From assembly GCF_001434135.1 (NCBI RefSeq), contig NZ_AZEB01000004.1, forward strand, positions 80,250 through 144,249: a stretch of 64,000 bases of DNA, given 5' to 3'. Shown here in pieces: positions 1 to 8,438 of the stretch (position 1 is the first letter of the stretch; each line of letters opens with the position of its first letter). The translations under genes were made by a program, and so were the position numbers. The notes below the pieces were generated by a model. That model was given only the letters and a program-made list of their open reading frames with translations, was not told where the DNA came from and did no database searches. The DNA is from Lentilactobacillus kisonensis DSM 19906 = JCM 15041 (GTDB lineage: Bacteria; Bacillota; Bacilli; Lactobacillales; Lactobacillaceae).

Positions 1-8
1 TGGTGTTG

Positions 9-24
9 ATTTATGCGTACAAAT
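9..24. promoter_or_regulatory. AraR-type operator
   Basis: The 16-mer ATTTATGCGTACAAAT matches the Bacillus AraR box ATTTGTACGTACAAAT at 14 of 16 positions, with the right half intact. It lies about 130 bp upstream of araA. A weaker relative, ATTTGTTCGTTATAAAT, lies at 85-101. Arabinose-responsive repression is inferred; the regulator gene is not in the window. Confidence 0.6.
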
Positions 25-39
25 ATTTTATACTATTTC

Positions 40-54
40 ATGTAAGCGATAACA
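40..54. promoter_or_regulatory. cre site (CcpA catabolite repression) for araA
   Basis: ATGTAAGCGATAACA fits the consensus WTGNAANCGNWWNCW at every fixed position. It lies between the AraR-like box and araA, so glucose repression through CcpA is expected. The site is seen directly; the function follows from the known consensus. Confidence 0.75.
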
Positions 55-157
55 GTAACCTAATTATTTGCTTACCTGTGTGAGATTTGTTCGTTATAAA
101 TGCCTGGCGATTTTACCCAGGTGATAAAATTATGTCACTACAAGGAGAGAAAACGTT

Positions 158-1582
158 ATGTTAAAAGTTCCTGATTATGAATTTTGGTTCGTTACTGGTA
201 GTCAGCACCTTTATGGTGAAGAGCAATTAAAGTCCGTTGAAAAAGATGCCAAGGATATGGTTGACAAGCTGAATGCTTCAGGTAAATTACCTTACCCAGT
301 TGTATTTAAGTTGGTTGCCACAACTGCTGACAGTATCACTAAGTTAATGAAAGATGTTAACTACAACGATAAGGTTGCTGGAATTATTACCTGGATGCAT
401 ACTTTCTCACCAGCTAAGAACTGGATCCGTGGGACTAAGTTACTGCAAAAGCCTTTGCTTCACTTAGCTACTCAGTACCTTGATCACATTCCATATGACA
501 CCATCGACTTTGATTACATGAACTTGAACCAAAGTGCTCATGGTGATCGTGAATACGGCTTTATCAATGCGCGTCTTCGCATGAACAACAAGATCGTTTA
601 TGGCTGGTGGGGAGATCCAGAAGTCCAAGACGAAATTGCTGACTGGGAAGATGTTGCGGTTGCTTACAACGAAAGCTTTAACATCAAGGTTGCCCGTTTT
701 GGTGACAACATGAGAAACGTTGCCGTTACTGAAGGTGACAAGGTTGAAGCCCAGATTCAATTTGGCTGGACTGTTGATTACTATGCATTAGGTGACTTAG
801 TACAATCAGTTAACGCTGTTTCTGAAGATGACATCGACAAGAAGTATAAAGAACTACAAGATAAGTATGAATTTGTTCAGGGTGATAATGACAAGGATAA
901 GTACGAACATTCAGTTCGTTACCAAATTCGTGAATACTTCGGTATCAAGAACTTCCTTGACAAAGGAAACTATTCAGCATTCACCACTAACTTTGAAGAC
1001 CTCTACGGTTTGGAACAATTACCAGGCCTTGCAGCTCAACTGTTGATGGCTGAAGGTTACGGCTTCGGTGCTGAAGGTGACTGGAAGACAGCTGCCTTGG
1101 ATCGTTTGACTAAGATCATGACTCATAATCAAGCAACAGCCTTCATGGAAGACTACACCCTTGAATTACAAAAGGGCAAAGAAGCCATCCTCGGTTCACA
1201 TATGCTTGAAGTTGACCCAAGTATTGCTAGTGACAAGCCTCGTGTCGAAGTTCATCCATTGGATATTGGTGGTAAAGCAGATCCTGCACGTTTGGTATTT
1301 ACCGGTCGTGAAGGCGACGCCATGGATGTCACGATTTCAGACTTCGGTAATGAATATCGCATGATTGGTTACGCGGTTGATGGTCACAAGGCACCAAAGC
1401 CAACACCAAACTTGCCAGTTGCTAAACAAATGTGGACACCAAAGATGGGCTTGAAACACGGTGCTACGCAATGGATTCATGATGGTGGCGGTCACCATAC
1501 TGTCTTGACATTTGCTGCAACGGAAACCCAATTCCAAGACTTGGCAACAATGTTCAATTTGACGTTTAACGACATTAAGTAA
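158..1582 (+). CDS. araA: L-arabinose isomerase
   Basis: Interconverts L-arabinose and L-ribulose, the first step feeding arabinose into the pentose phosphate/phosphoketolase route. The 474-aa length and full-length similarity from the N-terminal [16 protein letters not shown] to the C-terminal [10 protein letters not shown] segment are typical of AraA. The start is set by AAGGAGAG about 10 bases upstream of the ATG. AraR-like and cre sites precede it. No araB or araD follows in the window, so the rest of the pathway must lie upstream or elsewhere. The TAA stop runs directly into hairpin element 1 (TAA-GTGAGCGG), so that element is the 3' UTR. Confidence 0.97.
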   Translation: MLKVPDYEFWFVTGSQHLYGEEQLKSVEKDAKDMVDKLNASGKLPYPVVFKLVATTADSITKLMKDVNYNDKVAGIITWMHTFSPAKNWIRGTKLLQKPLLHLATQYLDHIPYDTIDFDYMNLNQSAHGDREYGFINARLRMNNKIVYGWWGDPEVQDEIADWEDVAVAYNESFNIKVARFGDNMRNVAVTEGDKVEAQIQFGWTVDYYALGDLVQSVNAVSEDDIDKKYKELQDKYEFVQGDNDKDKYEHSVRYQIREYFGIKNFLDKGNYSAFTTNFEDLYGLEQLPGLAAQLLMAEGYGFGAEGDWKTAALDRLTKIMTHNQATAFMEDYTLELQKGKEAILGSHMLEVDPSIASDKPRVEVHPLDIGGKADPARLVFTGREGDAMDVTISDFGNEYRMIGYAVDGHKAPKPTPNLPVAKQMWTPKMGLKHGATQWIHDGGGHHTVLTFAATETQFQDLATMFNLTFNDIK

Positions 1583-1703
1583 GTGAGCGGAGCAAAGCGT
1601 TTAGAAATCGGAGTGTAAGTCTCCTCAAGCGAAAATCCCTGGGCTTTGGGGATTTTTGCTTGAGGTGCTTACACGCAGATTTCTGCTTTGCGGAGCGGTC
1701 CTA
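1582..1703 (+). repeat. Hairpin element, copy 1 (full length)
   Basis: Starts AGTGAGCGGAGCAAAGC and ends CGGAGCGGTCCTA. The arms pair in blocks: GCAAAGC with GCTTTGC, AGAAATC with GATTTCT, GTGTAAG with CTTACAC, CCTCAAGC with GCTTGAGG, and AATCCC with GGGATT around a short apical loop. It begins inside the araA stop codon. The last block is the copy-specific arm. Confidence 0.9.
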
Positions 1704-1941
1704 CTCAATATAAAAGCGAAGCCATCACTAGATAAAAAAGCTTTATCTTATACGACTTTAGATGTAAGTCTCTGCTTTACAGAGTGGGTCACTCACTGTA
1801 ACCAAGATCTTAAACTATTCCCTAACCGACAACTCATCAAACAAAAGAACCATCCAATAAAACGGATTCAAAACGAGGTCGAGACAATCAAATTGCCTCG
1901 ACCTTGTTTATACATAAAGCCTAAATTAATCGGAGGAACCC
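1704..1941. terminator. Intergenic stretch with a GGTCGAG hairpin
   Basis: No gene is seen. A decayed element fragment may sit near 1757-1795 (GTAAGTCTCTGCTTTAC). At about 1872-1911 a stem CGAGGTCGAG...CTCGACCTTG followed by TTTA could terminate transcription ahead of the acetyltransferase. Its function is uncertain. Confidence 0.45.
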
Positions 1942-2502
1942 ATGGTAAGTACTGAAAAAGACAAGATGTTGGCAGGTAAACGTTATCTAAATACGGACCC
2001 GGAATTGGCTGAAGACCGCCGAAAGAATCGATTATTGATTGATGAATTCAATCGAGTTGCCAGAGAAGATCCAGATCAAGGCAGCCAGTTAATTAAAAAG
2101 ATTTTTCACAAAACGGGCAAGAAGGTCGACGTTCAATCGCCGTTTCAATGCGATTATGGGGATACGGTTTCAGTTGGTGAGAATTTCTTTGCCAATTATG
2201 GCTGTACGTTTATCGACGTTGGCAAGATCACCATTGGTAAGAACGCTATGCTTGGTCCTAATACCCAGATTTTTTCCGTTAATCACCCGCTGGATGCTGA
2301 GGAACGAATTGCCAACTATGAATATCCCGCTGATGTGACGATTGGCGATAATCTGTGGACGGGTGGGGGCGCTATTATTGTTCCCGGTGTTACCCTTGGT
2401 GATAATGTTATAATTGCTGCAGGCGCGGTTGTCACGAAATCATTTGGTGATAACGTCCTAATCGGTGGGAATCCTGCCAGAATCATTAAGAAACTAAAGT
2501 AA
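1942..2502 (+). CDS. Sugar O-acetyltransferase (LbH, maltose/galactoside type)
   Basis: 186 aa. Transfers acetyl from acetyl-CoA to a sugar hydroxyl. It has the N-terminal Maa domain (KDKMLAGKRYLNTDPEL), then a left-handed parallel beta-helix of hexapeptide repeats from about residue 70 to 180 (IGKNAMLGPNTQIF, VNHPLD, LWTGGGAIIVPGVTLG). The histidine in VNHP is the expected catalytic base. GGAGG lies 7 bases before the ATG. It is first of three co-directional genes: an aldo-keto reductase starts 15 bases after its stop, and a second acetyltransferase follows. The physiological sugar cannot be read from sequence. Confidence 0.9.
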   Translation: MVSTEKDKMLAGKRYLNTDPELAEDRRKNRLLIDEFNRVAREDPDQGSQLIKKIFHKTGKKVDVQSPFQCDYGDTVSVGENFFANYGCTFIDVGKITIGKNAMLGPNTQIFSVNHPLDAEERIANYEYPADVTIGDNLWTGGGAIIVPGVTLGDNVIIAAGAVVTKSFGDNVLIGGNPARIIKKLK

Positions 2503-2517
2503 CGTTGGAGGAATTTG

Positions 2518-3375
2518 ATGGATACTCAAAAGATTGATTCAAGCCTTAAATTTGCTGATGGTCACACGATGCCCAATCAGGGACTTGGCGTGTATAAAAT
2601 GACTGAGGAACGGGAGCTGATTGATTCCGTGAAGGTTGCCTATGATGCCGGTTATCGGCTGTTTGATACCGCCCAAATGTATGGCAATGAAGCGGCTGTT
2701 GGTAAAGCGATCAAAGAACTAAGCGTGCCGCGAAACGAGATTTTTGTGACGACAAAGGTTGCTGAAGCCAATCAGGGCTACGACAAGGTGATAGCTTCAG
2801 TTGAAGAATCCTTGAAGAAGCTTCAATTAGATTACGTTGACCTGTTGTTGGTTCACTGGCCAATTCACCAGCATTTCTTTGAAACCTGGAAAGCCTTTGA
2901 AGCATTGAAGGAACAAGGCCTCACTAAGTCAATTGGGACAAGTAATTATGGGATGGTTCACTTAGAATACCTCGCAACCAAAGCGAATGAAATGCCAGTT
3001 TTGAACCAGCTAGAAGTCCACCCATACCTTTCCCAAGAAGCGATGATTAACTTTGACCGGAAAAATCATATTGTTACTCAAGCTTGGGCGCCACTTGGCC
3101 GTGGTCGGATTTTTGAAGATCCAGCGATCCTAAAAATTGCGAAGCATCACGGTAAATCAGCTGCTCAAATCATTTTGCGGTGGCACTTACAACGCGGGGA
3201 TTCATTTATTCCCAAGTCAGTTCACCCAGAGCGAATTAAGCAAAATGCTGACATCTATGACTTTAAATTGACCGATGAGGAAATGGCTTGGGTCGATGCT
3301 TTGAACAAGAATACCCGAATCAGCCAAGAACCGGAAATGGTCTACGAAATTGGCCATCAATACCCGCATCATTAG
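2518..3375 (+). CDS. Aldo/keto reductase (AKR, 2,5-diketogluconate reductase-like)
   Basis: 285 aa, NADPH-dependent carbonyl reductase in a TIM barrel. The tetrad is visible as FDTAQMYGNE (Asp, Tyr), VTTKV (Lys) and LLVHWP (His). The C-terminal IPKSVHPERIKQN is the NADPH 2'-phosphate-binding loop. I chose ATG at 2518 rather than TTG at 2515 because GGAGG (2507-2511) is 6 bases away. It sits between two O-acetyltransferase genes with 13-15 base gaps, so co-transcription is likely. Substrate unknown. Confidence 0.92.
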   Translation: MDTQKIDSSLKFADGHTMPNQGLGVYKMTEERELIDSVKVAYDAGYRLFDTAQMYGNEAAVGKAIKELSVPRNEIFVTTKVAEANQGYDKVIASVEESLKKLQLDYVDLLLVHWPIHQHFFETWKAFEALKEQGLTKSIGTSNYGMVHLEYLATKANEMPVLNQLEVHPYLSQEAMINFDRKNHIVTQAWAPLGRGRIFEDPAILKIAKHHGKSAAQIILRWHLQRGDSFIPKSVHPERIKQNADIYDFKLTDEEMAWVDALNKNTRISQEPEMVYEIGHQYPHH

Positions 3376-3388
3376 AAGGAAGCGTTAA

Positions 3389-3991
3389 ATGGACTTAAAT
3401 GAAAAATTTACCTACATGGCTACCGGCCAACCATACGATGATCTTGACCCCAAGTTGGTGGCGTTGCGGGCTCAAGCAACTGCCACGACGCAGCAATTAA
3501 ACGCAGAAGTTGATCCGAACAAGCGAGTGTTGTTGTTTGCCAAGTTGGTGGGAAAAGTCGGCAGCGATCCCATGATCGAACCGAATTTTCGTTGTGAGTT
3601 TGGTCGAAATATTCAGGTGGGTGATTACTTCTATGCTAATTATGATTGTGTCATGCTCGATGGCGCGCCAATCACGATTGGCACCCATGTTCTGCTTGGG
3701 CCAAAGGTGGGGCTATATACTAGCAATCATTTGTTTGATCCTACTGAACGCCAAACTGGTGGCTGCATTGCCAAACCGATCACAGTTGGTGACAACGTTT
3801 GGATCGCAGCCAACGTCACTGTTTTACCAGGAGTCAAGATTGGTAACAATAGTATCATTGGTGGCGGCAGTGTCGTTACTCGAGATATTCCAGCTAACGT
3901 GATTGCAGCAGGTAATCCTTGTCGTGTATTGCGAAAGATTACCGCGGCTGATCGGACGGGATTTGATGGGCACGATTTGTCAGCGAAGTAG
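3389..3991 (+). CDS. Second sugar O-acetyltransferase (LbH)
   Basis: 200 aa, paralogous to the protein two genes upstream. It has the N-terminal Maa domain (KFTYMATGQPYDDLDPKL), a hexapeptide-repeat helix (IQVGDYFYANYDCVMLD, IGTHVLLGPKVGLY) and the catalytic-histidine segment TSNHLFDP. AGAAGGAAG precedes the ATG; the gap from the reductase is 13 bases. The C-terminal tail (ITAADRTGFDGHDLSAK) is longer than in its paralogue. It probably acts on a different hydroxylated substrate. Last gene of the three-gene unit. Confidence 0.9.
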   Translation: MDLNEKFTYMATGQPYDDLDPKLVALRAQATATTQQLNAEVDPNKRVLLFAKLVGKVGSDPMIEPNFRCEFGRNIQVGDYFYANYDCVMLDGAPITIGTHVLLGPKVGLYTSNHLFDPTERQTGGCIAKPITVGDNVWIAANVTVLPGVKIGNNSIIGGGSVVTRDIPANVIAAGNPCRVLRKITAADRTGFDGHDLSAK

Positions 3992-4045
3992 GGTTAATAG
4001 CCTTAAATGAACTATGGCAGCGCTAGCCATTTGATAAGCAACAGT

Positions 4046-4086
4046 AAAGGACGATTACTGGGAGTGTCAGTGATCGTCCTTTATTT
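4046..4086 (+). terminator. Intrinsic terminator after the acetyltransferase operon
   Basis: 15-bp stem (AAAGGACGATTACTG with CAGTGATCGTCCTTT, one G:T) followed by ATTT. It is 55 bases past the stop. The complementary direction could also serve the convergent ZIP gene. Confidence 0.85.
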
Positions 4087-4159
4087 GGGGTTACGCCGCC
4101 TTTATGAATTTTATGGACTGTCTTTTGAGTTAGAACTAAATTGATTAGGACGGGCTGTT

Positions 4160-4981
4160 TTATCCCAACGCCACATCCAACACCATCATCAGTGTAAAGC
4201 CCGCCATGATTCCAAAGATGGCCCAGTGGGATTCCGCTTTGGTTCGAGCGTGGGCTTCTGGAATTAACTCCTTGCAGGCAACGTAAATCATGGCGCCGGC
4301 CGCAAATGCTAAGGCATACGGCAAAATTGTGTTCACAGAAGCTACCAACACCGCACCCAAAACGCCAGCGATTGGTTCAACGATCCCACTGGATTGGCCA
4401 TACATAAAGGCCCGTGTTCGACTCATGCCACTTTGACGAAGCGGAATCGAAACGGCGGCACCTTCTGGAAAGTTTTGTAGGCCAATACCAATTGCAACGG
4501 TCATGGCTGCAACAATTGCGGCCGTTTGACTGCCATTTTGGGTCGCCCCGATAGCCCCAAAAGCAACGCCGACTGCTAAGCCTTCTGGAATATTGTGCAG
4601 TGTAATCGAAAAGACTAAGAGAATCACCCGTTTGAGGCCTGATCGAGAAGTAGCTTCATGGCGGCTATGCTTGAGATAAAGGGCGGGAATGAGCTTGTCT
4701 GCTAGGTATAAGAAGAAGCCGCCAGCGATAAAGCCAATGGCGACAACCAGCCATGGCACCCGATCTTGGGTTTCGGCTAAGTTGATGGCCGGATCTAGTA
4801 GTGACCAAAAAGAAGTCGCAATCATGACACCAGCCGCAAACCCATACATTAAGGCCAGCGCGTTGTTTCGAATTGTTTTAAACGCAAAAACTAGCGCAGC
4901 TCCTAGGGCGGTAACACCCCAGGTGAATAATGTCGCAATTAAAGCCTGCTGCCAGGGGGAAAAGTTTAGAATAACTTCCAT
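4160..4981 (-). CDS. ZIP-family divalent metal transporter (ZupT/GufA-like)
   Basis: 273 aa integral membrane protein importing Zn2+ or a related divalent cation. About eight hydrophobic segments are visible. Two metal-site motifs characterise bacterial ZIPs: HNIPEGLAVG in TM4 and QNFPEGAAVSIPL in TM5. The usual H in the second motif is Q or N here, as in GufA-like members. A histidine-containing loop (LKHSRHEATSR) sits between TM3 and TM4. GAGG lies 7 bases upstream of the ATG. Monocistronic. Confidence 0.9.
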   Translation of the reverse strand: MEVILNFSPWQQALIATLFTWGVTALGAALVFAFKTIRNNALALMYGFAAGVMIATSFWSLLDPAINLAETQDRVPWLVVAIGFIAGGFFLYLADKLIPALYLKHSRHEATSRSGLKRVILLVFSITLHNIPEGLAVGVAFGAIGATQNGSQTAAIVAAMTVAIGIGLQNFPEGAAVSIPLRQSGMSRTRAFMYGQSSGIVEPIAGVLGAVLVASVNTILPYALAFAAGAMIYVACKELIPEAHARTKAESHWAIFGIMAGFTLMMVLDVALG

Positions 4982-5166
4982 AATAACCTCACTTTTGTAT
5001 CTGGTAGTTGTTATCTTAAGTATAACAAATTACTATGCCTATTTGTGATTGTCAGAACGAGGCAAATCATAACTTTATTGATGTCCTCAAAGAATTATTC
5101 CCATTTAATGCTTTGCTTTAAGTGATTAATTTCAACGAATTAGCTATACTTAACCTATGGACATGA

Positions 5167-5314
5167 AGTGAGCGGAACAAAGTAGTTAGAAACTGCCAAG
5201 TAGGTTAGGCGTTTCACGACTGCCGGATATAAATCTCCTCGACCAGAAATTCCTAGTTTTGGAATTTGGGCTGCGGCGCTTATATGGAAGTCTCCGCTTT
5301 AGATAACTGTCCTA
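5167..5314 (+). repeat. Hairpin element, copy 2 (degenerate, enlarged)
   Basis: Begins AGTGAGCGGAACAAAG and ends AACTGTCCTA. About 30 extra bases sit in the left arm and several pairs are lost (CTCGACC against GGGCTGCGG). It fills most of the 349-base gap 4982-5330; nothing else is recognisable there. Confidence 0.7.
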
Positions 5315-5330
5315 AATTTGAAGAAATGGG

Positions 5331-5999
5331 ATGATTTTTTTGGCAAAGGTCACTGCATACATGGTGCGACATGGACAGACGTACTTGAACTTATATAATA
5401 AGATTCAGGGTTGGATTGATTCGCCATTAACGGAAAAGGGCATTCAAGATGCCAAAAGTGCTGGTGAACGGCTTTCTAAAATCAATTTTACCGCTGCCTT
5501 TTCAAGTGATTCTGGTCGGGCAATCGATACCGCCAAAATTATTTTGCGGGCCAATCCGCATAACATGAACATTGTCAGCTACCAGTATCCAGAACTTCGC
5601 GAACAATTTCATGGCTATTTCGAAGGTAACGATACTAACCAAATGTGGCAGTTTGTGGGTGAGCAGGTTAAAACAACGTCTGAAGCCAAGGTTTTAAAAG
5701 AATTTGGTCTGGAACGGGCCCGTGACTTGATTCACCATGCTGATTTGTATAATCAGGCTGAAAATAATGACATGTTTTGGAAACGATTGGACCGAGGGTT
5801 TGATAAAATCCGCAAAACGACCCATGATGGTGACAAAATTTTGATTGTGTCTCACGGAATGACGATTCGTTCCGTTGTTGATCGGTATGCGCCCAAGCTA
5901 GACCTTGGTAAGGCAACCGAAAATGGCAGTGTCACTAAATTGATTATCAGTGATGACGATATCCAAGTTGAGTACTTTAACAATCTTGGCGAGGTCTAG
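5331..5999 (+). CDS. Histidine phosphatase family protein (phosphoglycerate mutase-like)
   Basis: 222 aa. The phospho-accepting motif MVRHGQT is near residue 12, followed by the family pattern NKIQGWIDSPLTEKG. The second catalytic histidine is in IVSHGMTIRSV. An ASP-type phosphatase or phosphosugar mutase-like activity is expected; the substrate is unknown. Start is uncertain: ATG 5331 has little spacing for a Shine-Dalgarno site, while TTG 5340 would give MAKVTAYMVRHGQT with GGGATGA upstream. Elements lie on both sides. Confidence 0.88.
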   Translation: MIFLAKVTAYMVRHGQTYLNLYNKIQGWIDSPLTEKGIQDAKSAGERLSKINFTAAFSSDSGRAIDTAKIILRANPHNMNIVSYQYPELREQFHGYFEGNDTNQMWQFVGEQVKTTSEAKVLKEFGLERARDLIHHADLYNQAENNDMFWKRLDRGFDKIRKTTHDGDKILIVSHGMTIRSVVDRYAPKLDLGKATENGSVTKLIISDDDIQVEYFNNLGEV

Positions 6000-6048
6000 T
6001 GTTGTTTAACCTTGTTTAATATGATATATTGATTTGATAATGTGTAAG

Positions 6049-6080
6049 TCAGGACGAGAAAATGGGTCCTGATTTTTTTG
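6049..6080 (+). terminator. Intrinsic terminator of the histidine phosphatase gene
   Basis: TCAGGAC/GTCCTGA stem followed by seven T. Hairpin element 3 starts three bases after the T-run, so this element is not itself the terminator here. Confidence 0.85.
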
Positions 6081-6082
6081 TG

Positions 6083-6202
6083 AGTGAGCGCAGCAAAGCG
6101 GTTAGAGATCGGAGTGTAAGTCTCCTCTACCAGAAATCCCCGGTTCTGGGATTTTTGGTAGAGGTGCTTACGCGCAGATCTCTGCTTTGAGGAGCTGTCC
6201 TA
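6083..6202 (+). repeat. Hairpin element, copy 3
   Basis: AGTGAGCGCAGCAAAGC ... GGAGCTGTCCTA. Copy-specific arm CCTCTACC pairs with GGTAGAGG; GAGATC pairs with GATCTC. First of three tandem copies filling the 547-base gap 6000-6546. Confidence 0.9.
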
Positions 6203-6207
6203 AGATA

Positions 6208-6326
6208 AGTGAGCGGAGCGAAGCGGTTAGAGGCTGGAGCCTAAGTTTTCTCTGCCAGAAATCCTGGGTTTGGATTTTTGGCAGAGAAGGCTTAGGTGCA
6301 AGCCTCTGCTTTGAGGAGCTGTCCTA
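6208..6326 (+). repeat. Hairpin element, copy 4
   Basis: AGTGAGCGGAGCGAAGC ... GGAGCTGTCCTA. Arm CTCTGCC pairs with GGCAGAG; GAGGCT with AGCCTC; CCTAAG with CTTAGG. The changes differ from copy 3 but are compensated within the copy. Confidence 0.9.
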
Positions 6327-6336
6327 GCCTAGGATA

Positions 6337-6457
6337 AGTGAGCGGAGACAAGCGGTTAAAAGCCGGAATATAAGTTCCTTCTGGAGAAATTCCTGGGCTT
6401 TGGGGATTTTTTCAGAAGGTTCTGATATGCAGGCTTTTGCTTTGCGGAGCTGTCCTA
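6337..6457 (+). repeat. Hairpin element, copy 5
   Basis: AGTGAGCGGAGACAAGC ... GGAGCTGTCCTA. Arm CCTTCTG pairs with CAGAAGG; AAAAGCC with GGCTTTT. About 90 bases remain before the ABC-F gene, with no clear promoter, so all three copies may be in its leader. Confidence 0.88.
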
Positions 6458-6546
6458 CTCTGTGTCAGATAGAACAGTCGCCAAGTAGCGCAACGAACAT
6501 CCAAACAAGTTCCCGTTTTCAGACAAAGAAACAGTGAGGTATATCA

Positions 6547-8172
6547 ATGATTACAATTTCAGACATGGGATTACAACTCTCAGGTAAAAAACTATATGAT
6601 AACGTTAATTTAAAGTTCACGCCGGGCAACTGTTATGGCGTAATTGGTGCGAATGGTGCCGGTAAATCAACCTTTCTAAAATTGTTGGAAGGCAAATTAG
6701 CGCCTTCAACCGGTGAAATTCATATCGATAAAAACGAGCGGATTTCCAGCTTAAGTCAGGATCATTATGGTTTTGAAGATCAGACGGTTTTGCAAACTGT
6801 GATTCAAGGTTACAAGCAGCTTGCCGATATTATGGAAGAAAAGGATGCCTTATACGCTAAGCCTGATTTCTCTGATGAGGATGGGATCAAGGCTGCTAAT
6901 TTGGAAGCTGAATTTGCGGAAATGGATGGCTGGAACGCCGAAGCAGATGCCTCACAGCTGTTGCAGTCACTGGAAATTCCAGAAGACCTTCACCAACAGT
7001 TAATGAGTGAATTAACGGAAGGCCAAAAAGTGAAAGTGTTATTGGCACGGGCGCTATTTGGTGAGCCGGATATTCTATTGCTAGATGAGCCGACTAACGG
7101 ACTTGATGTATACAGTATCGAGTGGTTAGAGAACTTTTTAGCCGACTATTCTAAGATTACGATTATCGTTTCTCATGACCGTCACTTCTTGAACCAAACG
7201 TGTACGCAGATGTGTGACGTTGATTTTGGTGAAATCACAATGTACGTTGGCAACTATGATTTTTGGCTGCAATCCAGTCAGTTGGCTGCCAAAATGCGGG
7301 CAGACTCTAACGCCAAAAAAGAAGATAAGATCAAAGAGCTGCAAGCGTTCGTTGCCCGGTTTAGTGCGAATGCTTCTAAGTCAAAACAGGCCACTTCGCG
7401 AAAGAAACAATTGGACAAAATTTCATTGGATGACATTAAGCCGTCCTCCCGAAAATATCCGTTCATTCATTTTGAGGAGGAACGGTCATTAGGGAACGAT
7501 CTTTTGAGGGTTGATAATTTTTCTAAATCTATTGACGGCGTTAAAATCCTTGATAACGTCACCTTCACGTTGCGTCCTGGAGAAAAGACTGCCTTGGTTA
7601 GCCGAAACGATTTGGCAACGACAACCTTGATGCAGATATTGGCCGGAACGATGAAGCCGGATACGGGTGAAATTACCTGGGGTCAAACCGTTGAAATGAC
7701 CTCGATCCCAAAGGACTTCTCGGCTGAGTTTAACGATAATAGTTTACGAATTATCGACTGGTTGCGTCAGTACGCGCAAAAGGGTAGTGATGATGACGCC
7801 TTCCTTCGTGGTTTCCTTGGGCGGATGTTGTTTTCCGGGGATGATGTTAACAAGGAAGTTAACGTGTTGTCCGGAGGCGAGAAGGTGCGCTGCATGCTGT
7901 CCAAGGTGATGTTGCAGAAGGGCAATACGTTGCTGCTGGATGACCCAACGAATCACTTGGACTTGGAGTCAATCACTTCACTCAATGAGGGCTTGGTGGC
8001 TTTCCCAGGCTCAATCATCTTCACGTCCCATGACCATGAGTTCATTCAGACAATTGCCAACCACATCATTGAAGTATCTAATAATGGCATTATTGATAAG
8101 GCTGACACGACTTACGATGAATTCATCAATCATCCGGACGTGCAGAAGAAGTTGGCTGATTTGTATGAATAA
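6547..8172 (+). CDS. ABC-F family ATPase (YbiT-like)
   Basis: 541 aa, two fused nucleotide-binding domains and no membrane segment, so a ribosome-associated translation factor type rather than a transporter. NBD1 has Walker A GANGAGKST (residues 34-42), signature LTEGQKVKV and Walker B ILLLDEPTNGLD. NBD2 has LSGGEKVRC and LLLDDPTNHLD, but its Walker A position reads SRNDLATTT and lacks the Gly/Lys of a canonical P-loop. The charged linker (about 245-300) is the ABC-F interdomain arm. GAGGT precedes the ATG. Resistance or rescue roles are not decidable from sequence. Confidence 0.93.
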   Translation: MITISDMGLQLSGKKLYDNVNLKFTPGNCYGVIGANGAGKSTFLKLLEGKLAPSTGEIHIDKNERISSLSQDHYGFEDQTVLQTVIQGYKQLADIMEEKDALYAKPDFSDEDGIKAANLEAEFAEMDGWNAEADASQLLQSLEIPEDLHQQLMSELTEGQKVKVLLARALFGEPDILLLDEPTNGLDVYSIEWLENFLADYSKITIIVSHDRHFLNQTCTQMCDVDFGEITMYVGNYDFWLQSSQLAAKMRADSNAKKEDKIKELQAFVARFSANASKSKQATSRKKQLDKISLDDIKPSSRKYPFIHFEEERSLGNDLLRVDNFSKSIDGVKILDNVTFTLRPGEKTALVSRNDLATTTLMQILAGTMKPDTGEITWGQTVEMTSIPKDFSAEFNDNSLRIIDWLRQYAQKGSDDDAFLRGFLGRMLFSGDDVNKEVNVLSGGEKVRCMLSKVMLQKGNTLLLDDPTNHLDLESITSLNEGLVAFPGSIIFTSHDHEFIQTIANHIIEVSNNGIIDKADTTYDEFINHPDVQKKLADLYE

Positions 8173-8195
8173 TCTGCGAATATAAAAATTAAAGA

Positions 8196-8242
8196 ATAGT
8201 CCCCGCAAATCTTAAAAATTGGATTTGTGGGGGCTATTTGTG
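8196..8242 (+). terminator. Intrinsic terminator after the ABC-F gene
   Basis: Stem ATAGTCCCCGCAAATC with GATTTGTGGGGGCTAT, 10-base loop, followed by TTGTGTG. Strong stem, weak T-tract. Confidence 0.75.
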
Positions 8243-8438
8243 TGTTTAAACCAAAGAAATTGGCGAATTGATTTTGGATTGATAATTCGCCATAACTAAT
8301 TTAACAATGATTTGATAAAAGTACCGAAATAGTCATCGGCTCTTCTAATTTTCTTCGATTTTATTTTATAAGATACTACCTATGATATACATAAAGTATA
8401 TTGAGACGGAATAGAATTTTCAAGAGGAGATGTAACGA

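Noticed and set aside
1656..1955. 99-aa ORF downstream of araA
   Set aside because: It runs through the hairpin element and its flank, has no ribosome site, and overlaps the acetyltransferase start. The same applies to the ORF at 19782-20069.
6083..6457. Hairpin elements as simple intrinsic terminators
   Set aside because: A true terminator already precedes copy 3, and copies lie inside transcribed leaders of pgcA, the lacI-type gene and clpL. No T-run follows the stem.
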